Assembly (NCBI RefSeq): GCF_003597395.2 | Contig: NC_133772.1 | Span: 144,401,429-144,465,428, forward strand | Reading direction: 5' to 3' | DNA from: Chelonoidis abingdonii | Lineage: Eukaryota > Chordata > Testudines > Testudinidae | DNA length: 64,000 bases | Part shown: one piece after another, positions 1 to 10,745 of the stretch | How the letters are laid out: each line of letters begins with the position of its first letter | Numbering within the stretch: the first letter of the stretch is position 1 | Notes under the pieces: model-generated | Seen by the model: the letters and a program-made list of their open reading frames with translations, nothing else | Databases searched by the model: none | Told to the model about the DNA's origin: nothing | Program-made: the position numbers and the translations under genes

Positions 1-1694
1 AACAAACATGGTAGTGAAGTATGGTCTAAAGGTTTTATCAGCATCAGTTGTGGGATGGCACATTATTGACAAGTAAACGGTCATTCCCACAGGAAAGCCA
101 GTCAAAACTTCAGGCCATTGTGTATTCTCAACATGCCTTATATTTCAAAGAAATAATACTTTGGAATGTTTTAGATTGGGTAGTATTGTTTTTTATATTC
201 CTCTACATATAAAAGCAGGGTACTTTATTAATCATGGGTCCAACTATACAGGACTTGGAGAGAGAGGAAAATCATAGTAACAATTTTTAGGGGCCACGCC
301 CTGTTTCAGGAATGTAATGTATCCTCTTCTGGTCCTGGTAGGTCAGAAAATATCAGACCTTAAACTTGTCTCTGGCATGGGACTGAATATTGCCTGTCTG
401 GACCTCAGACAGTCTAATAATTTGGCGGAGGTTGAGAATTCCATATTTGAGGTGATGTGGTCCCAGTCAGGAAAGAGACGGTCTAGACCAATCCCTACTC
501 TTTCCCCTAGAGGGCACTAGAGAGGTATAGCCTACTACAAGTGACAGGAGGAAATATATTTGTGGCGGATTATATATCTTTTTTAACTGGTGGCTCATAG
601 GAGCTGCTCAGAGGAATCTTAGAGATAGTCTCAGCAGAGATGAGTTAGTGGCCAGAGTGCAGGTGAGGCAGTTTAAAGTGCATGATAGATAAGGGTTACC
701 ACCATCACATCTGTGTGTATGTGATGGTACCAGTCACCTCAAATCTCTAACCTATAGCTATTCCAGTTTAGTTTTTGATGAAATATGTATTTTTCTGTTT
801 AGGAAAACGTACCGCTTAAAAATGGTCAGATCCTCAAATGTATTTAGATGCCTATAGAAAGAAGTCGAAGTCGAACCCTAAGTATCTTTGAGCTGCTGGG
901 CCTTTGGGCTGTACACGGCAGAGCAAAACCATTGCACATCCTGGCCTGTAGAAATTCCACATTGTTCCTTTCTTCTTCAGTTACTGTTAAGAGACATATT
1001 AGGAGAAATCTCTCCTCTGACAGCTTCTTTAAACTTTCTGGGCTACCACCTTTCAAAAGCAAATCCTTAATTCCCTCCTGCCCACCTATAGTGCATTATA
1101 TTAATCAGGTCCTTGAGACTGACCTTGCAGATTCCACTGAGTAGCCTCAAGGAGGTCCACAAATTCCTAATGCAGGGGTGGCATCTTCCCTGACTCATCA
1201 GATATTAGGCAACTTGGGAAGAACTTTGCTCTGTGCTGTGAAACAAACATGTAAAGGCAAATAGACTTTTATCCTAACAAGTATTTTAATTTCTTCTAGA
1301 GACAGTAGATAATCTGCTCTATGTACTAGTGTGAACATACGTATTTACTTAACTTTATCTGTGTGACTTCTTCTTTCAGGCTCAGCATTTGGTAAATTGT
1401 ACATGCAAACCAGCATTTGGTTGGATACAAAGCAAATGTTTGTGAATTGCATGGTGATGGTGGTGGGGAGTATAATAGGAAGAGAGCCTGAGACATAAGC
1501 CCCAAGGAAAACAAAAACACAATGATTCTTCGTAATAAATAAGGCCAGGATGACAGTACATAACTTGTTTATACCAGTGTATAAAGATGTACCACGTAGG
1601 AAATATCCTCTTAGAGTCTGCCAGGTGCTATTACTGTGCTTCATCAACAATAAACCCAGCTGGGTGCCTTCGTACCTGTAGGGGACTGCGGAAG
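1..1694. other. Low-copy sequence, no gene recognised
   Basis: AT-leaning sequence with only short chance open frames on both strands. None shows a recognisable motif, a plausible splice structure or codon bias. No terminal inverted repeats, poly(A) tails or SINE promoter boxes were seen. It ends at the 4-bp duplication of the LTR that follows. Confidence 0.5.
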
Positions 1695-1698
1695 ACTG

Positions 1699-2160
1699 TG
1701 TCACGGCCTAGCTAGGGTGTCTCTGCTTTCTCGGCGGCCTTGTGAAAAGCCCCTGCTTGCTAAGTGGCCGGTCATTGTAGGACACAGCATGCCAGTTATA
1801 ACTTGCTTTTAACTGGTTGAAACCAGTTTGTATGGCCTTAGGCCAAAGGGCGGACATAGCCTGTGGGAAGTCCCTTTTTGCATATGTATGAGTTGCTTTT
1901 GTATTGTGTATATATAGATGTATGCTCCCGGTCCCACCTTTGGACTCCGACCCAGGCCAAGCTGAGCTTCGGTGCTGGGTTCCCCGCCTAAGTGACAGCA
2001 ATGCCCAGGGTCCCCGTTGCAGATGTGTCACTTTAACTTCATTAAAGCCTAATAACTCACAGTGCGTGTGGGCCTCGTTCTTGCAGAGCATCCAAGCACA
2101 TTACAGTACCTTAACGGGTCTTGTGGTCATTTGGCGGTTCGCTCGGGGTCTGCTGTGACA
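1699..2160 (+). mobile_element. Solo LTR, 462 bp, with 4-bp target duplication
   Basis: The element begins TGTCAC and ends GTGACA, the TG...CA inverted ends of a retroviral-type LTR. The tetranucleotide ACTG flanks it on both sides (1695-1698 and 2161-2164), as expected for a 4-bp integrase duplication. A TATA-like run (TGTATATATAG, about 1907-1917) is followed by a GC-richer stretch and an ATTAAA polyadenylation-type signal at 2041-2046, so it reads left to right. No internal retroviral genes adjoin it, so it is a solo LTR left by LTR-LTR recombination. The family cannot be named from sequence alone. Confidence 0.85.
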
Positions 2161-2164
2161 ACTG

Positions 2165-2651
2165 CCTGCACAGAGCTGGGGCAGCACTTAGGGAGAACAC
2201 ACACGCAGACAAATATCTAACCCCAGGAAGAAGAGAACAAATTTAGAAAGCCTATCCATTTTTACTATTCTCAAGCTCTTGAGTATTATAAACTTATGAT
2301 ACCAAATTAGGGAACTAAGTTTACAAAACTATATATTTAATTATATATATTTTAAATATTTACTGTCATACTGTTATTATATTCTGGCCAGCTTATTTTC
2401 CACATTCAAATATCCAGTAGCATATATCAGTGTAGTCTGATTAGGTAATATACAAGTGCAATTTACATTCGTTCCTATGGATAATGTTGGCAGAAATCTT
2501 TTTTTTTTTTATAATAATTTCAATGGGCAACGTTGATGTTTATTTTCAAGCATTTTTTTTTTCAATTTTTATCAATTTGAAATCTAAGTGGGAAATTATG
2601 AGGGTGTCAGGATCAGACATGATTATGAGGATCAGACAATAACTATGTAAT
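2165..2651. other. AT-rich low-copy spacer
   Basis: Strongly AT-rich sequence with T-runs near 2500 and 2555 and no recognisable element or gene. It lies between two independently inserted LTRs. Confidence 0.5.
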
Positions 2652-2656
2652 GACAC

Positions 2657-3710
2657 TGTGACGGTGCTGCCCCTGGGAGACAGCTGAGGTCACTCAATCA
2701 GGGTGAACTGCAAACAAAACAGGGCAGACAAATCCCAAATGCTGGTGGTTATTCCAATACTTAGATTTACCAACCAGCACAAAACAGCTTCTGTAGTACC
2801 TCACTGAGTTACTTAGAAGTTTAAACGAGCAGTTCCCTTAAAGTGCCCAGCCTCAGGCCTCCGTCCAGACACACCTGTCAAACATATGATGATCATCCTG
2901 AAATTTTATCTCATCATATAAAAGAAAGGTTCTTCCAATCTCAAAGGATCAGCCACATACCCAGGTTCATCAAAATTTAGAGCTTACCACAATACACGCT
3001 ATAGCCAATTCTATTAACTAAGCTAAAATTTATTTAAAAAGAAAAGAAGAGAGTGTTGGTTAAAATATTAATATACAGAGAGACTTGAATTCAATTCTTG
3101 AGGTCAGATGCACAGCATGAGGTGAGCTTGTAGTTGCCAAAGTCCTTTTAGAAATAGTCCATAGGTATAGTCCAATTTCCAGATTCAGGGTGCCAGTCAG
3201 TGACTGGGGAGTCTCATCCTTGTGGCTTAAGGTTTCCCTCTTGAAACCCAAAGCAGATCTGAGTGAAGAAGATCCAGTGTTCCAGGCTTATACATTTCCA
3301 GCACCTTATTGCCTGAAAAAAATAGGCTAATCCTTTCTCCAACACATCTGCAATTAGCAACAGAGTAATTTATCCATTGACAGTTCAGATACGGTGGACC
3401 AAACCTCAAAGAGGAACTTAGAATATACTATTTCACTCAATATCATCTTAAATGCATGTTCGCTTTTTGATCTTTAAATTAAACTAGTGCAATACGACAA
3501 ATTGTTTGCTGCATCCAAACCTGAGCAAACACTACCTTCTACCTCTAACGAATGCGACTTGCATTTCAAGCCTCTATTCATTTACATATCTGAAAAACCA
3601 GGTTCTTAAGGTTCACCCATGGGTCAGGTCAGTCAGTGAGGTGAGTTAATTAACTCTTTCTGGCCCTGTCACCTTTCAATGAGATATTATATTATACTCA
3701 TAACATCACA
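2657..3710 (-). mobile_element. Solo LTR, about 1.05 kb, with 5-bp target duplication
   Basis: The ends are TGTGACGG on the left and CATCACA on the right (TGTGA/TCACA inverted), flanked by GACAC at 2652-2656 and 3711-3715. On the minus strand a TATAAG box (3292 to 3287) lies upstream of an AATAAA signal (3034 to 3029), so the LTR is transcriptionally oriented right to left. No gag, pol or env remnant is present on either side. The composition and wording match an LTR family common in turtle genomes (recognised from general familiarity, not a search). Confidence 0.85.
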
Positions 3711-3768
3711 GACACTAGATGTTGAGATTCAAAAAGTTAAAATGTCGTAACTTTTAAAACACAAATTG

Positions 3769-3865
3769 AGCAAGACAGGTAGGTGAGGTAATATCTTTTA
3801 TTGGATCAGCTACTGTTGTTAGAAGGGACAAGCTCTGACCTACACAGAGCTCTTCCTCAGATCTC
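3769..3865 (-). mobile_element. Short Penelope-type SINE fragment with 13-bp TSD
   Basis: A 97-bp insert is flanked by a perfect 13-bp direct repeat AAAACACAAATTG (3756-3768 and 3866-3878). Its core (AGGTAATATCTTTTATTGGA) is a short repeat common in turtles and other sauropsids. On the minus strand the left part reads CTGAGGA, then a GAGCTC-containing hairpin, then AGAG where sister copies have GAAA. That is a decayed version of the motif seen at 17.5, 18.7 and 63.7 kb. No tRNA-like promoter is visible, so the copy is 5'-truncated or belongs to a Penelope-derived family. Confidence 0.75.
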
Positions 3866-3878
3866 AAAACACAAATTG

Positions 3879-4370
3879 TCAACATCATGTGTCAAAAAAT
3901 ACACACTAAACATCCTTAAATCAAAGTTATCAAAGTTATCAAGCAACATATTTCTTACTTTGCCTATTTTGATTATTATCAATGGCAATATTTTTTGTTG
4001 ATGTCTGCATACGGCGAAATCGACATTTACCGACAAAAATCTAATTCTTCCAAGCTTTGTGGCCAATATTATATTCTTTCACATATCTATTTCAATCTAT
4101 GACAGGCCAAAAAAGCTACAGGAGACAGGTCCACTCAAAAATACAGGTAATTTTTAATATCAAAATTGCTGGCAATGTTATGAACATTCACAAAACCAAT
4201 CATTTTAATGATTTGAATGGGCCAAGACACTAAATTATGAAAACTTGGCTTCAGAATAAAAATGGAAACTTGGGCTTAACTCTGAGACTGCAATGAGTGC
4301 TGCTGGAGAATCACATTTCCAAAATATTGCTATTATTAATTGTGTTAATTATGGTAGGCACATGGGCCAA
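3879..4370. other. Low-copy sequence, no gene recognised
   Basis: AT-rich sequence without repeats or coding signal. From about 4371 an older interspersed repeat begins (GATCCTGTTGTGCTAGGCAC...). It is split by the hAT element at 4423-4856 and resumes as CAATCCCTGTCTAAAAGAAC until about 4895. Confidence 0.45.
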
Positions 4371-4422
4371 CCAAGACTGGGATCCTGTTGTGCTAGGCAC
4401 AGGCCAAACCTGGAGTAGTAGA

Positions 4423-4856
4423 TAATGGGCATGGAAAGTAGGGGTGCGAGGGGGATGCCTGGTGCTGCAGCAAACCCAGGTTTTATGCGGGGTCCCAGCT
4501 GCTGGCTGCGCACACGGGATCCCAGCTGCTGGCCCTGCTCCCAGCCATGCACGTGGGATCCCGCATCCTGACTACTGGTCGTATGCCTGGTGGTCCTGGC
4601 TGCCAGCCCCAGGCCTAGCCCCGCCTGTGGTGCTCCATCTGCCAGTCCCACATGCAGGACTTCACTAGTGGCCATGCCTGCCCCCCAAACCGTGGCCCCA
4701 GCCTCAACCCCCTTATCCCTGTCCTTGTCCCCCATCCTGGAGACATGGCCTTGCTCCCGGCCTCAGCTGTGGGGTGAGGGGGAATGAGGTAAAAAGTTTG
4801 GGGGTAGTTTTGCTGACTTTCAGCACCCCAACTATAAAAAGCGTTCCAGTGCTACT
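4423..4856. mobile_element. Non-autonomous hAT-like element with 8-bp TSD
   Basis: A GC-rich 434-bp insert is flanked by a perfect 8-bp duplication GTAGTAGA (4415-4422, 4857-4864), the hallmark of hAT transposition. The ends are imperfect inverted repeats: the left begins TAATGGGCATGGAAAG and the reverse complement of the right begins AGTAGCACTGGAACG. No transposase frame survives, and the proline-rich frames here are GC artefacts. It sits inside an older repeat whose two halves lie on either side. Confidence 0.75.
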
Positions 4857-4894
4857 GTAGTAGACAATCCCTGTCTAAAAGAACGTACAATCAA

Positions 4895-5564
4895 AAATAA
4901 GTCCTTAATTAGCTAACTTGCCACAGAATTAAGTTTCTTTCTCTAACTTTTCTTTGGAAGACTCCTCCTGCAGTTAGAAGCTATGACGTCCCAACCTGTG
5001 TTCTCTGCAGAGTCTCTGGGCAGGAACAGAAGGAGAATTCCACTCCTGGCAATGAAGTAGAAAGACAGGGATGTGTTACAGGCACAAAACTCCAAAGCTG
5101 AGCAAAACTGGCATCCAGGTAACAAGTTTGTTTCCTTTATACGGTCTATCAGCAAATATGGTTTCCTTTTACAATGAAGCTCTCTTATAAGCTGACTAAA
5201 CTCTGGCTCCCCATGCCACTGTAGTTCTCTATTAACTGTGCATTCAGTACACCATCTCCTATCAGCTACAAAATCCCTAGGAGTCCAGATCCAATGTCTA
5301 TATTTTCACCTTCACAAATAAAGAAAACTACACCTAGCTAGAGAATTTGGGCAAAGTTCAGCCTTAGGTGCAAATCCATAAATGAATTTGACCTTTTGCA
5401 TTTTCCTTTGAAAGTTCCCTCATTGTTTCACTATGCAGTGAAGAAACAGGAATGTATTGTCATAGGAATTAGATAGAAGATGTGACTGAACAGGTCACTG
5501 AACACATCTGCACCACTAGAGGGGCTGAGCTACAGCCTGGAATATTGATGTGAGCTCTGGCTCT
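4895..5564. other. Low-copy sequence, no gene recognised
   Basis: No open frame with protein-like composition and no transposon ends were seen. It is bounded by the old repeat on the left and the tRNA-derived SINE on the right. Confidence 0.45.
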
Positions 5565-5572
5565 GCAGAGAG

Positions 5573-5740
5573 GAGGGATTGCTTAATGCTTTAAGCATTG
5601 GCCTGCTACAGCCAGGGTTGTGAGTTCAGTCCTTCAGGGGGCCATTTAGGGATCTAGGTCAAATAGATGGATGGCGATTAGCTCTGCTTTGAGCAGCAGG
5701 TTGGACTAGGTAACCTTCTCAGGTCCCTGATAATCTCTTT
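5573..5740 (+). mobile_element. tRNA-derived SINE with CR1-like 3' tail
   Basis: The left part resembles a tRNA-derived pol III promoter: a box-A-like segment (TTAATGCTTTAAGCATTGG) and a box-B-like segment (GGTTGTGAGTTCAGTCC). The right part reads GCAGGTTGGACTAGGTAACC...AGGTCCCTGATAA, the conserved 3' end of CR1 LINEs, followed by a T-rich tract. A tRNA head with a CR1 tail is known from the SINE family of hidden-necked turtles, which are mobilised by CR1 machinery. No clear target duplication was found, so the exact ends are approximate. Confidence 0.8.
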
Positions 5741-5859
5741 TTTTTTAAAGCATATACACATTCTCAATTGTTTAGTTAAACTGGAGCCTATATACCATGA
5801 TCTTGAGAGGGCTATTGAGAGGATATTTTGTATCCTCCTGATCCAACCCTTTGCACAGG

Positions 5860-6814
5860 TGTCATAAAGAGATAGCTAAGGGTTAATGTCTCTTTCACCT
5901 GTAAAGGGTTAACAAACAGTGACCTGCAACACCTGACCAGAGGACCAATCAGGAAACAAGATACTTTCAAATCTCGAGTGGAGGAAGCCTTTGTTTGTGG
6001 TTTGTGGTGTGTTTGCTTTTTCTCAGCGTCCTGAAAGGGACAGATGTGCAACCGGAAAGTTCTTACAATCTCCCTGCTACAGTCTCGTTTATATATCAGA
6101 ATAGTGAGTATTGGAGTAGAAAAGGCGCTTATGAGTCTTTTGATTGTTTCTGTATTTGGCATTGTGGTATACGTGCTGGTAGAGTTTTAATGTGTATTTG
6201 GCTGAAAAGTATTTGAAACTGGTATTTCTGCTGGAGAAGGCTTTTTGCGCGATGCTAGAAGCGAAGAGACCCTGTAATGATCTTAACTATCTAGATTACA
6301 GAGATAAACTTTACTTTTTTTTTCTTATCTTTTTATAAAAGTTTTTGCTTTAAAGACCTGTTTGATTTTTTTCCCCCTAGTGTGATGGCTCAAGGGAATG
6401 GAGTCGTACTTACCAGGAAATGGTGGGAAGAAGGGAAGGGTAATTTCCTTTTGTTTTAGTAATCACGGAGTGATTCTTATTGCCTTGAGTAAGGGAGGAA
6501 AGAAAGTCGGGAAATTCCTTTGTTTAGATTCACGTAGCCTTGATCTGTCTATCTCTCCTAGTGGTATCCAGGCCTGGAAAGATGGGAGAAGAAAGGAGGG
6601 GAAGGGAAATGGATTTTATTCCCTCTGTTGGAGTCTCAAGGAATTGGTTTGGGGTCCCCAGAAGGTTTGGGGAGACAGAAGTTTATCGGGCACTCAAAGT
6701 CCTGATTGGTAGCAGCATATCAGATCTAAGCTGGTAATTAAGCTTAGAGGATTTCATGCTAGTACCTCATTTTTTGGACTCTAAGGTTCAGATTTGGGAA
6801 AGAATACTATGACA
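5860..6814 (+). mobile_element. Solo LTR, 955 bp, with 5-bp target duplication
   Basis: The element starts TGTCATAAAG and ends ACTATGACA, giving a TGTCATA/TATGACA inverted terminus. ACAGG flanks both sides (5855-5859, 6815-6819). The beginning (TGTCATAAAGAGATAGCTAA) is a familiar turtle LTR start. The orientation is inferred from that familiarity and is less certain than the boundaries. No adjacent retroviral genes are present. Confidence 0.85.
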
Positions 6815-6819
6815 ACAGG

Positions 6820-8849
6820 TCTCTAGACTCATACAGACTCATCCATGGAGTAGCTGGAAGGGTCCTCTATGAAAATGACCAAGTTCCCTCTTCACGTTTG
6901 GTGTGATCCAGGCCCTGTCCAAGGGCCTTATCCTAAGTTCATTGCAGTCAATAGGAGCTTTTCCTTTGATTCCAATGGACTTTGGAATAGAGACCCAAGT
7001 GTGGTTCAGGTGGAACACTGCAGCCTTTGGTTATGGTGTGAATGTGGGAGGAAATAATCTTATTTAACAATATGGGTCAGATTTTCCAGTCACATGCATT
7101 GGTTTAAATCAGAAGTTACTCCACTCAGTTTAATGGACTTCCACTAGTGTTTCAGAAATCTGAATATGGCCCTGTGGAGTTACCACAGTGTAAGACTCTG
7201 TGCCTTTAACAAGAGGTGCCCACGGCATTGTGGAAGGAACAGAATATATAAAATGTAAGAGATAGGGCCATGCCCTCCTTTCAGAAAGCTTGGGCCCAAA
7301 CTTCACAAAAGTTCCAAGGTGTTTGGATTCTCAGTTTGTGCTCAGCCTCTTTTCTACCAAGAAATCACAACAAACATTGTGACGCTGAATCTATTTTAGC
7401 CCCTGTGCCCTTCAAAATAAAAAGAATGTTTTAAAAAAGAATTCTTAAGTCTCTACTTTCTATAAACTGCTCCCAATGAATTGTAAAAACATTTTCAGCG
7501 CTATAATTGATTTCCCTCTGAACTTTAAAAATAAAGTAATGTGGCATAATTCATTTATATGATCTTTATGTATCTCTATGCAGCACCAGTTATTTTCTAT
7601 GCACTTTTAAAGATATAATGCTTGCTTTCAAAATTTATTTTTAAATAATTGGTCCTGTTAAAAAGGGGGAGGGAGTTCAGATATTTTACTTTCACTGGCA
7701 GCACAAGTGATTGTAAATTGTAGACTGTTCTATTTCATCTACCTTATTCCACTCTAGAGCAAATCCATGTAGCTGACATAATTTCTGAGCAGAAGACACT
7801 CCAGCTAATGTATTAGCTCCAAGTATCAGGTGCATTGCAAATTATTCTGCTCCTTTGTCTGTAAAACATTCCCCTCTTAAATCTTTGCAATTTGTGAAGC
7901 CTTAAGAGTAGAGCTGAGTGAATATTGCAAATATTATTTGTGACAATCCATTCAATTTTTTAAAATTACTTTGACTGTCCTTGCCCCTTTTGTCTGTTTG
8001 CTTTCAGCTGTTAATCCAGCAAACAAATTTACTGGCAGGAATGTTCATTCTAATAATGAACATGAAGCAAGAATTGCTGCAAATTCTGCCTTCTCAACTG
8101 CAAGTATTTGCAGAGGGAACCTGAGTCTAAGAGTCGTGCTCTTCCAATCAGAGAACAGAAACAACGATGTATGACATGTCCAAACAGCTCATATTCTGAA
8201 TTGTGACTATTGAATGCTCAAAGAATTACTTGCATCAAATGTTCTGTGATCCACAGCAGGTTTGACTGTGGTCTCTTTGCTCCAGTTCAGTAGACGTAGA
8301 TGATGTCACACTGGGTAGCCAGCCATGGGGGATCACCTGAGCATAGGGGAATCCTTGAGTGGCATGTCCCATGCTCTGTGGTCAGTGTAGAAGGCCTGGC
8401 TTGTGAGAATGAAAAGGTGGTTGCGTCTCCTGTAATGCCCCAGCAATCCCTGGAGGCCAAACTGGCCCCAAAGGGTCATAAACCACTGCAGAAGTAAGGC
8501 CAGTTGCTCTAATTTGTGTGGTAGGCCTGGTGTTGTATTGTCCCTTGTGCAGTGTTCTGTCCCTCTCTAGTGGCAGCTAGGTCACAGGTAGCAGTTATTG
8601 AGCATTCATATGTTCTGTAACACAGGAGCTAGGGCCTGCTGTAGTCAGCACGGCCGTGAGCAGCTCCTGCAGTCCCCACCTTTCAAGATGGAGGATGAGC
8701 TTTGATCTCTCTGCAGCCCTGGCCCACCTCACATAGCAACACCTGACCCATGCAGGGAACCGGGCTTCACACAGGCTTAGTGGGACTGCAAAAGTGGTTT
8801 AAAGCCCCCAGAACTGTAGCTGAGGATTAGGGTCCATAAGAATAAATGT
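6820..8849. other. Low-copy sequence with faint ancient repeats
   Basis: No gene was recognised. Around 6905-7000 and 7075-7165 short phrases such as CATTGCAGTCAATAGGAGC occur. They belong to a very old, palindrome-prone sauropsid repeat class seen again at 12.66, 47.0, 56.6 and 63.4 kb. The remainder shows neither transposon ends nor coding signal. Confidence 0.4.
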
Positions 8850-9130
8850 ATCATAGAAGATTAGAGTTGGAAGGAGGTCATCTAGTCCAGTCTCCTGCTC
8901 AGAGCAGGACCTACACCAACTAAATCACCCCAGCCAGGACTTTGTCAAGCCGGGCCTTATGTTCTCAGCCTCTAAGGAGGGAGATTCCACCACATCCCTA
9001 GGTAACCCATTCCAGTGCTTCACCACCCTCCTAGTGTAATAGTGTTTCCTAATATCCAACCTAAACCTCCCACACTGCAACTTGAGACCATCGCTCCTTG
9101 TTCTTTCATCTGCTGCCATTGAGAACAGTG
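8850..9130 (-). mobile_element. CR1 LINE, 5'-truncated 3' end
   Basis: On the minus strand this is the 3' terminal part of a CR1 element. It carries the ORF2 C-terminus with the phrase [21 protein letters not shown] (with the usual variation), then the short 3' untranslated tail ending near TCATAGAAGA. The reading frame is broken after SPSLE relative to intact elements. The 5' truncation at about 9130 is abrupt, as is typical for CR1. The sequence beyond it is unrelated. Confidence 0.9.
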
Positions 9131-9852
9131 GCTTTGCATGCTGAATAAATCCGTGGATGGCGGGTTCGTTTCTGAAGCCATTTCTGAATATATTAAAGGG
9201 CTGAATCCCCTGAGGATATGAGCTATTCCAGAGAGTTCCCTCAGTTGTGTGCGCGAGTGCCTCATCTGGAGCTTCACCAGCTCTTAGTCTAGCGCCCCCT
9301 GCATTTACCACACACTTGAATTTTGAATAAATGATACAGACAGGGATAAAGTTTGGCCACATTAGCAACACTCCTGGGAGGGAGTGGTCCCTGCTAGGCT
9401 CTGTGCAACCATGTACAGGGCAATGTTATTTAGCGTGCAGCCCTGAGAAGCTCAGAAAGAGCTAACAGCCCCATAGGGCCTGGGTCTCAGGCCGCAGCTC
9501 AACTTCCTTGAATACCAGCAGGCTACATCAGGTGGGGGAACTGACCACCACAAAACTAGTCCTTGCTACCCAATGATTTCCCCCCGCCCCACGCACCTCA
9601 CCTTCCGCTCAGAGGCCAGCCAGCACTACTATAATGGGTAAATTGTGCCCAGAAAAGGCTCTTGATCAGATGAGGCCATAGAATAAGTTAGTCTGTTTAT
9701 TTTGGCAGAATTGTGTAACCATGCACTGGATGCCAATGATAGTTGCATTGGTAAAAGTTATCTGTGATGGTGCACAGGTACAGTGAAATTCTTCCTCATG
9801 CTGCTGGGTCACTCAGCGCTTGTCCAGTCTCTTGTCTTAGTAATGGCTGGAG
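9131..9852. other. Low-copy sequence, no gene recognised
   Basis: Unremarkable sequence between a CR1 end and a small hAT element. No repeat or coding signal was identified. Confidence 0.45.
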
Positions 9853-9977
9853 TAGGGTGACCAGACAGCAAATATGAAAAATTGGGACAAGGGGTAGGGG
9901 GCTAATAGGAGCCTATATAAGAAAAAGACCCCAAAATTGGGACTGTTCCTATAAAATTGAGACATCTGGTCACCCTA
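9853..9977. mobile_element. Miniature hAT element, TAGGGTGACCAG family
   Basis: A 125-bp element has inverted ends TAGGGTGACCAGA and TCTGGTCACCCTA. The interior is itself partly self-complementary (ATTGGGAC / GGGACTG phrases). Three more copies lie at 23520, 49669 and 53997. The last has a perfect 8-bp duplication, which assigns the family to hAT. Here the flanks match at 5 of 8 positions (GGCTGGAG / GTCTTCAG), consistent with an older copy. Confidence 0.8.
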
Positions 9978-10624
9978 GTCTTCAGTAATAATTTTCTGGC
10001 AACCAGAAGGATTCTCAGAAGCTATTTTTCTGGGTTGTGGGTTAGTTCTTTTACTGGGCTTAGATTCACTGAGCAATGTGGAGCGGGTTCCTGGGGAAGG
10101 ATGATCCCCAGTATTAGATGTCTGCTTTCCTGGAAAGTCTCCCAGAAAGATTTGATACGTTCAGCATTGACAAATCACATATATAAATGAGGTGGCTTCT
10201 CCACTTTTCTCTGTGTTCTGAGCCCAAGTCTGCCCTTTGTGTGATGTCCAATGAATCTGGTATCTAGCTGGTATGGGATCCCGAGGACGCTGGTCACCAC
10301 GGTATCAGAGAGAATTGCCTTTGGTGAGTATGTGTGTGTGTGTATGAACATGTCACTTGAAAGGTAGCAGACAAAGATCATGAGAGTCCACAGTCCTCTT
10401 TCTACCCACAGGTTGGGTAGAGGACAGATAGCAGCAAAGCAGACTCCTTCAATCTGGGCCTGAACCATCCTTAAACCCTGCTGAACACAAAAAGGGAATT
10501 GGCTTAGATAAATAAATAGATGTATGTAGCTATTTTCAGTACATGCAGGATTCAATGTATTTCCTCTAGTAAGGACTGTATAAGGAAGTACAAGGGTATA
10601 AGAGGAAAGACAGCTCCGATCTGT
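9978..10624. other. Low-copy sequence with a short GT tract
   Basis: No gene was recognised. A short imperfect (GT)n tract lies near 10328-10345. Confidence 0.45.
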
Positions 10625-10745
10625 GACCCAGGAGATCTGTATTTAGTTCCCAGCTCTGTCACAGATGTCCAGTGTGACCTTATGCAAGTCCCTTAATTGC
10701 TCCATGCCTCCGTTTCCCCATCTGTAAAATGGGGATAATAGCACT
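10625..10745 (+). mobile_element. MIR-like CORE-SINE remnant
   Basis: The text running from TGTGACCTTATGCAAGTCCC to CCCCATCTGTAAAATGGGGA and then TAATAGCACTGCC matches the conserved core and 3' part of MIR-type SINEs, an ancient amniote family. The upstream tRNA-like head is too decayed to delimit. The strand is that of the MIR consensus. Confidence 0.75.

Noticed and set aside
9957..9977. Start of an open frame inside the TAGGGTGACCAG element
   Set aside because: The frame begins in a transposon terminus and continues into anonymous DNA. It is not a gene.
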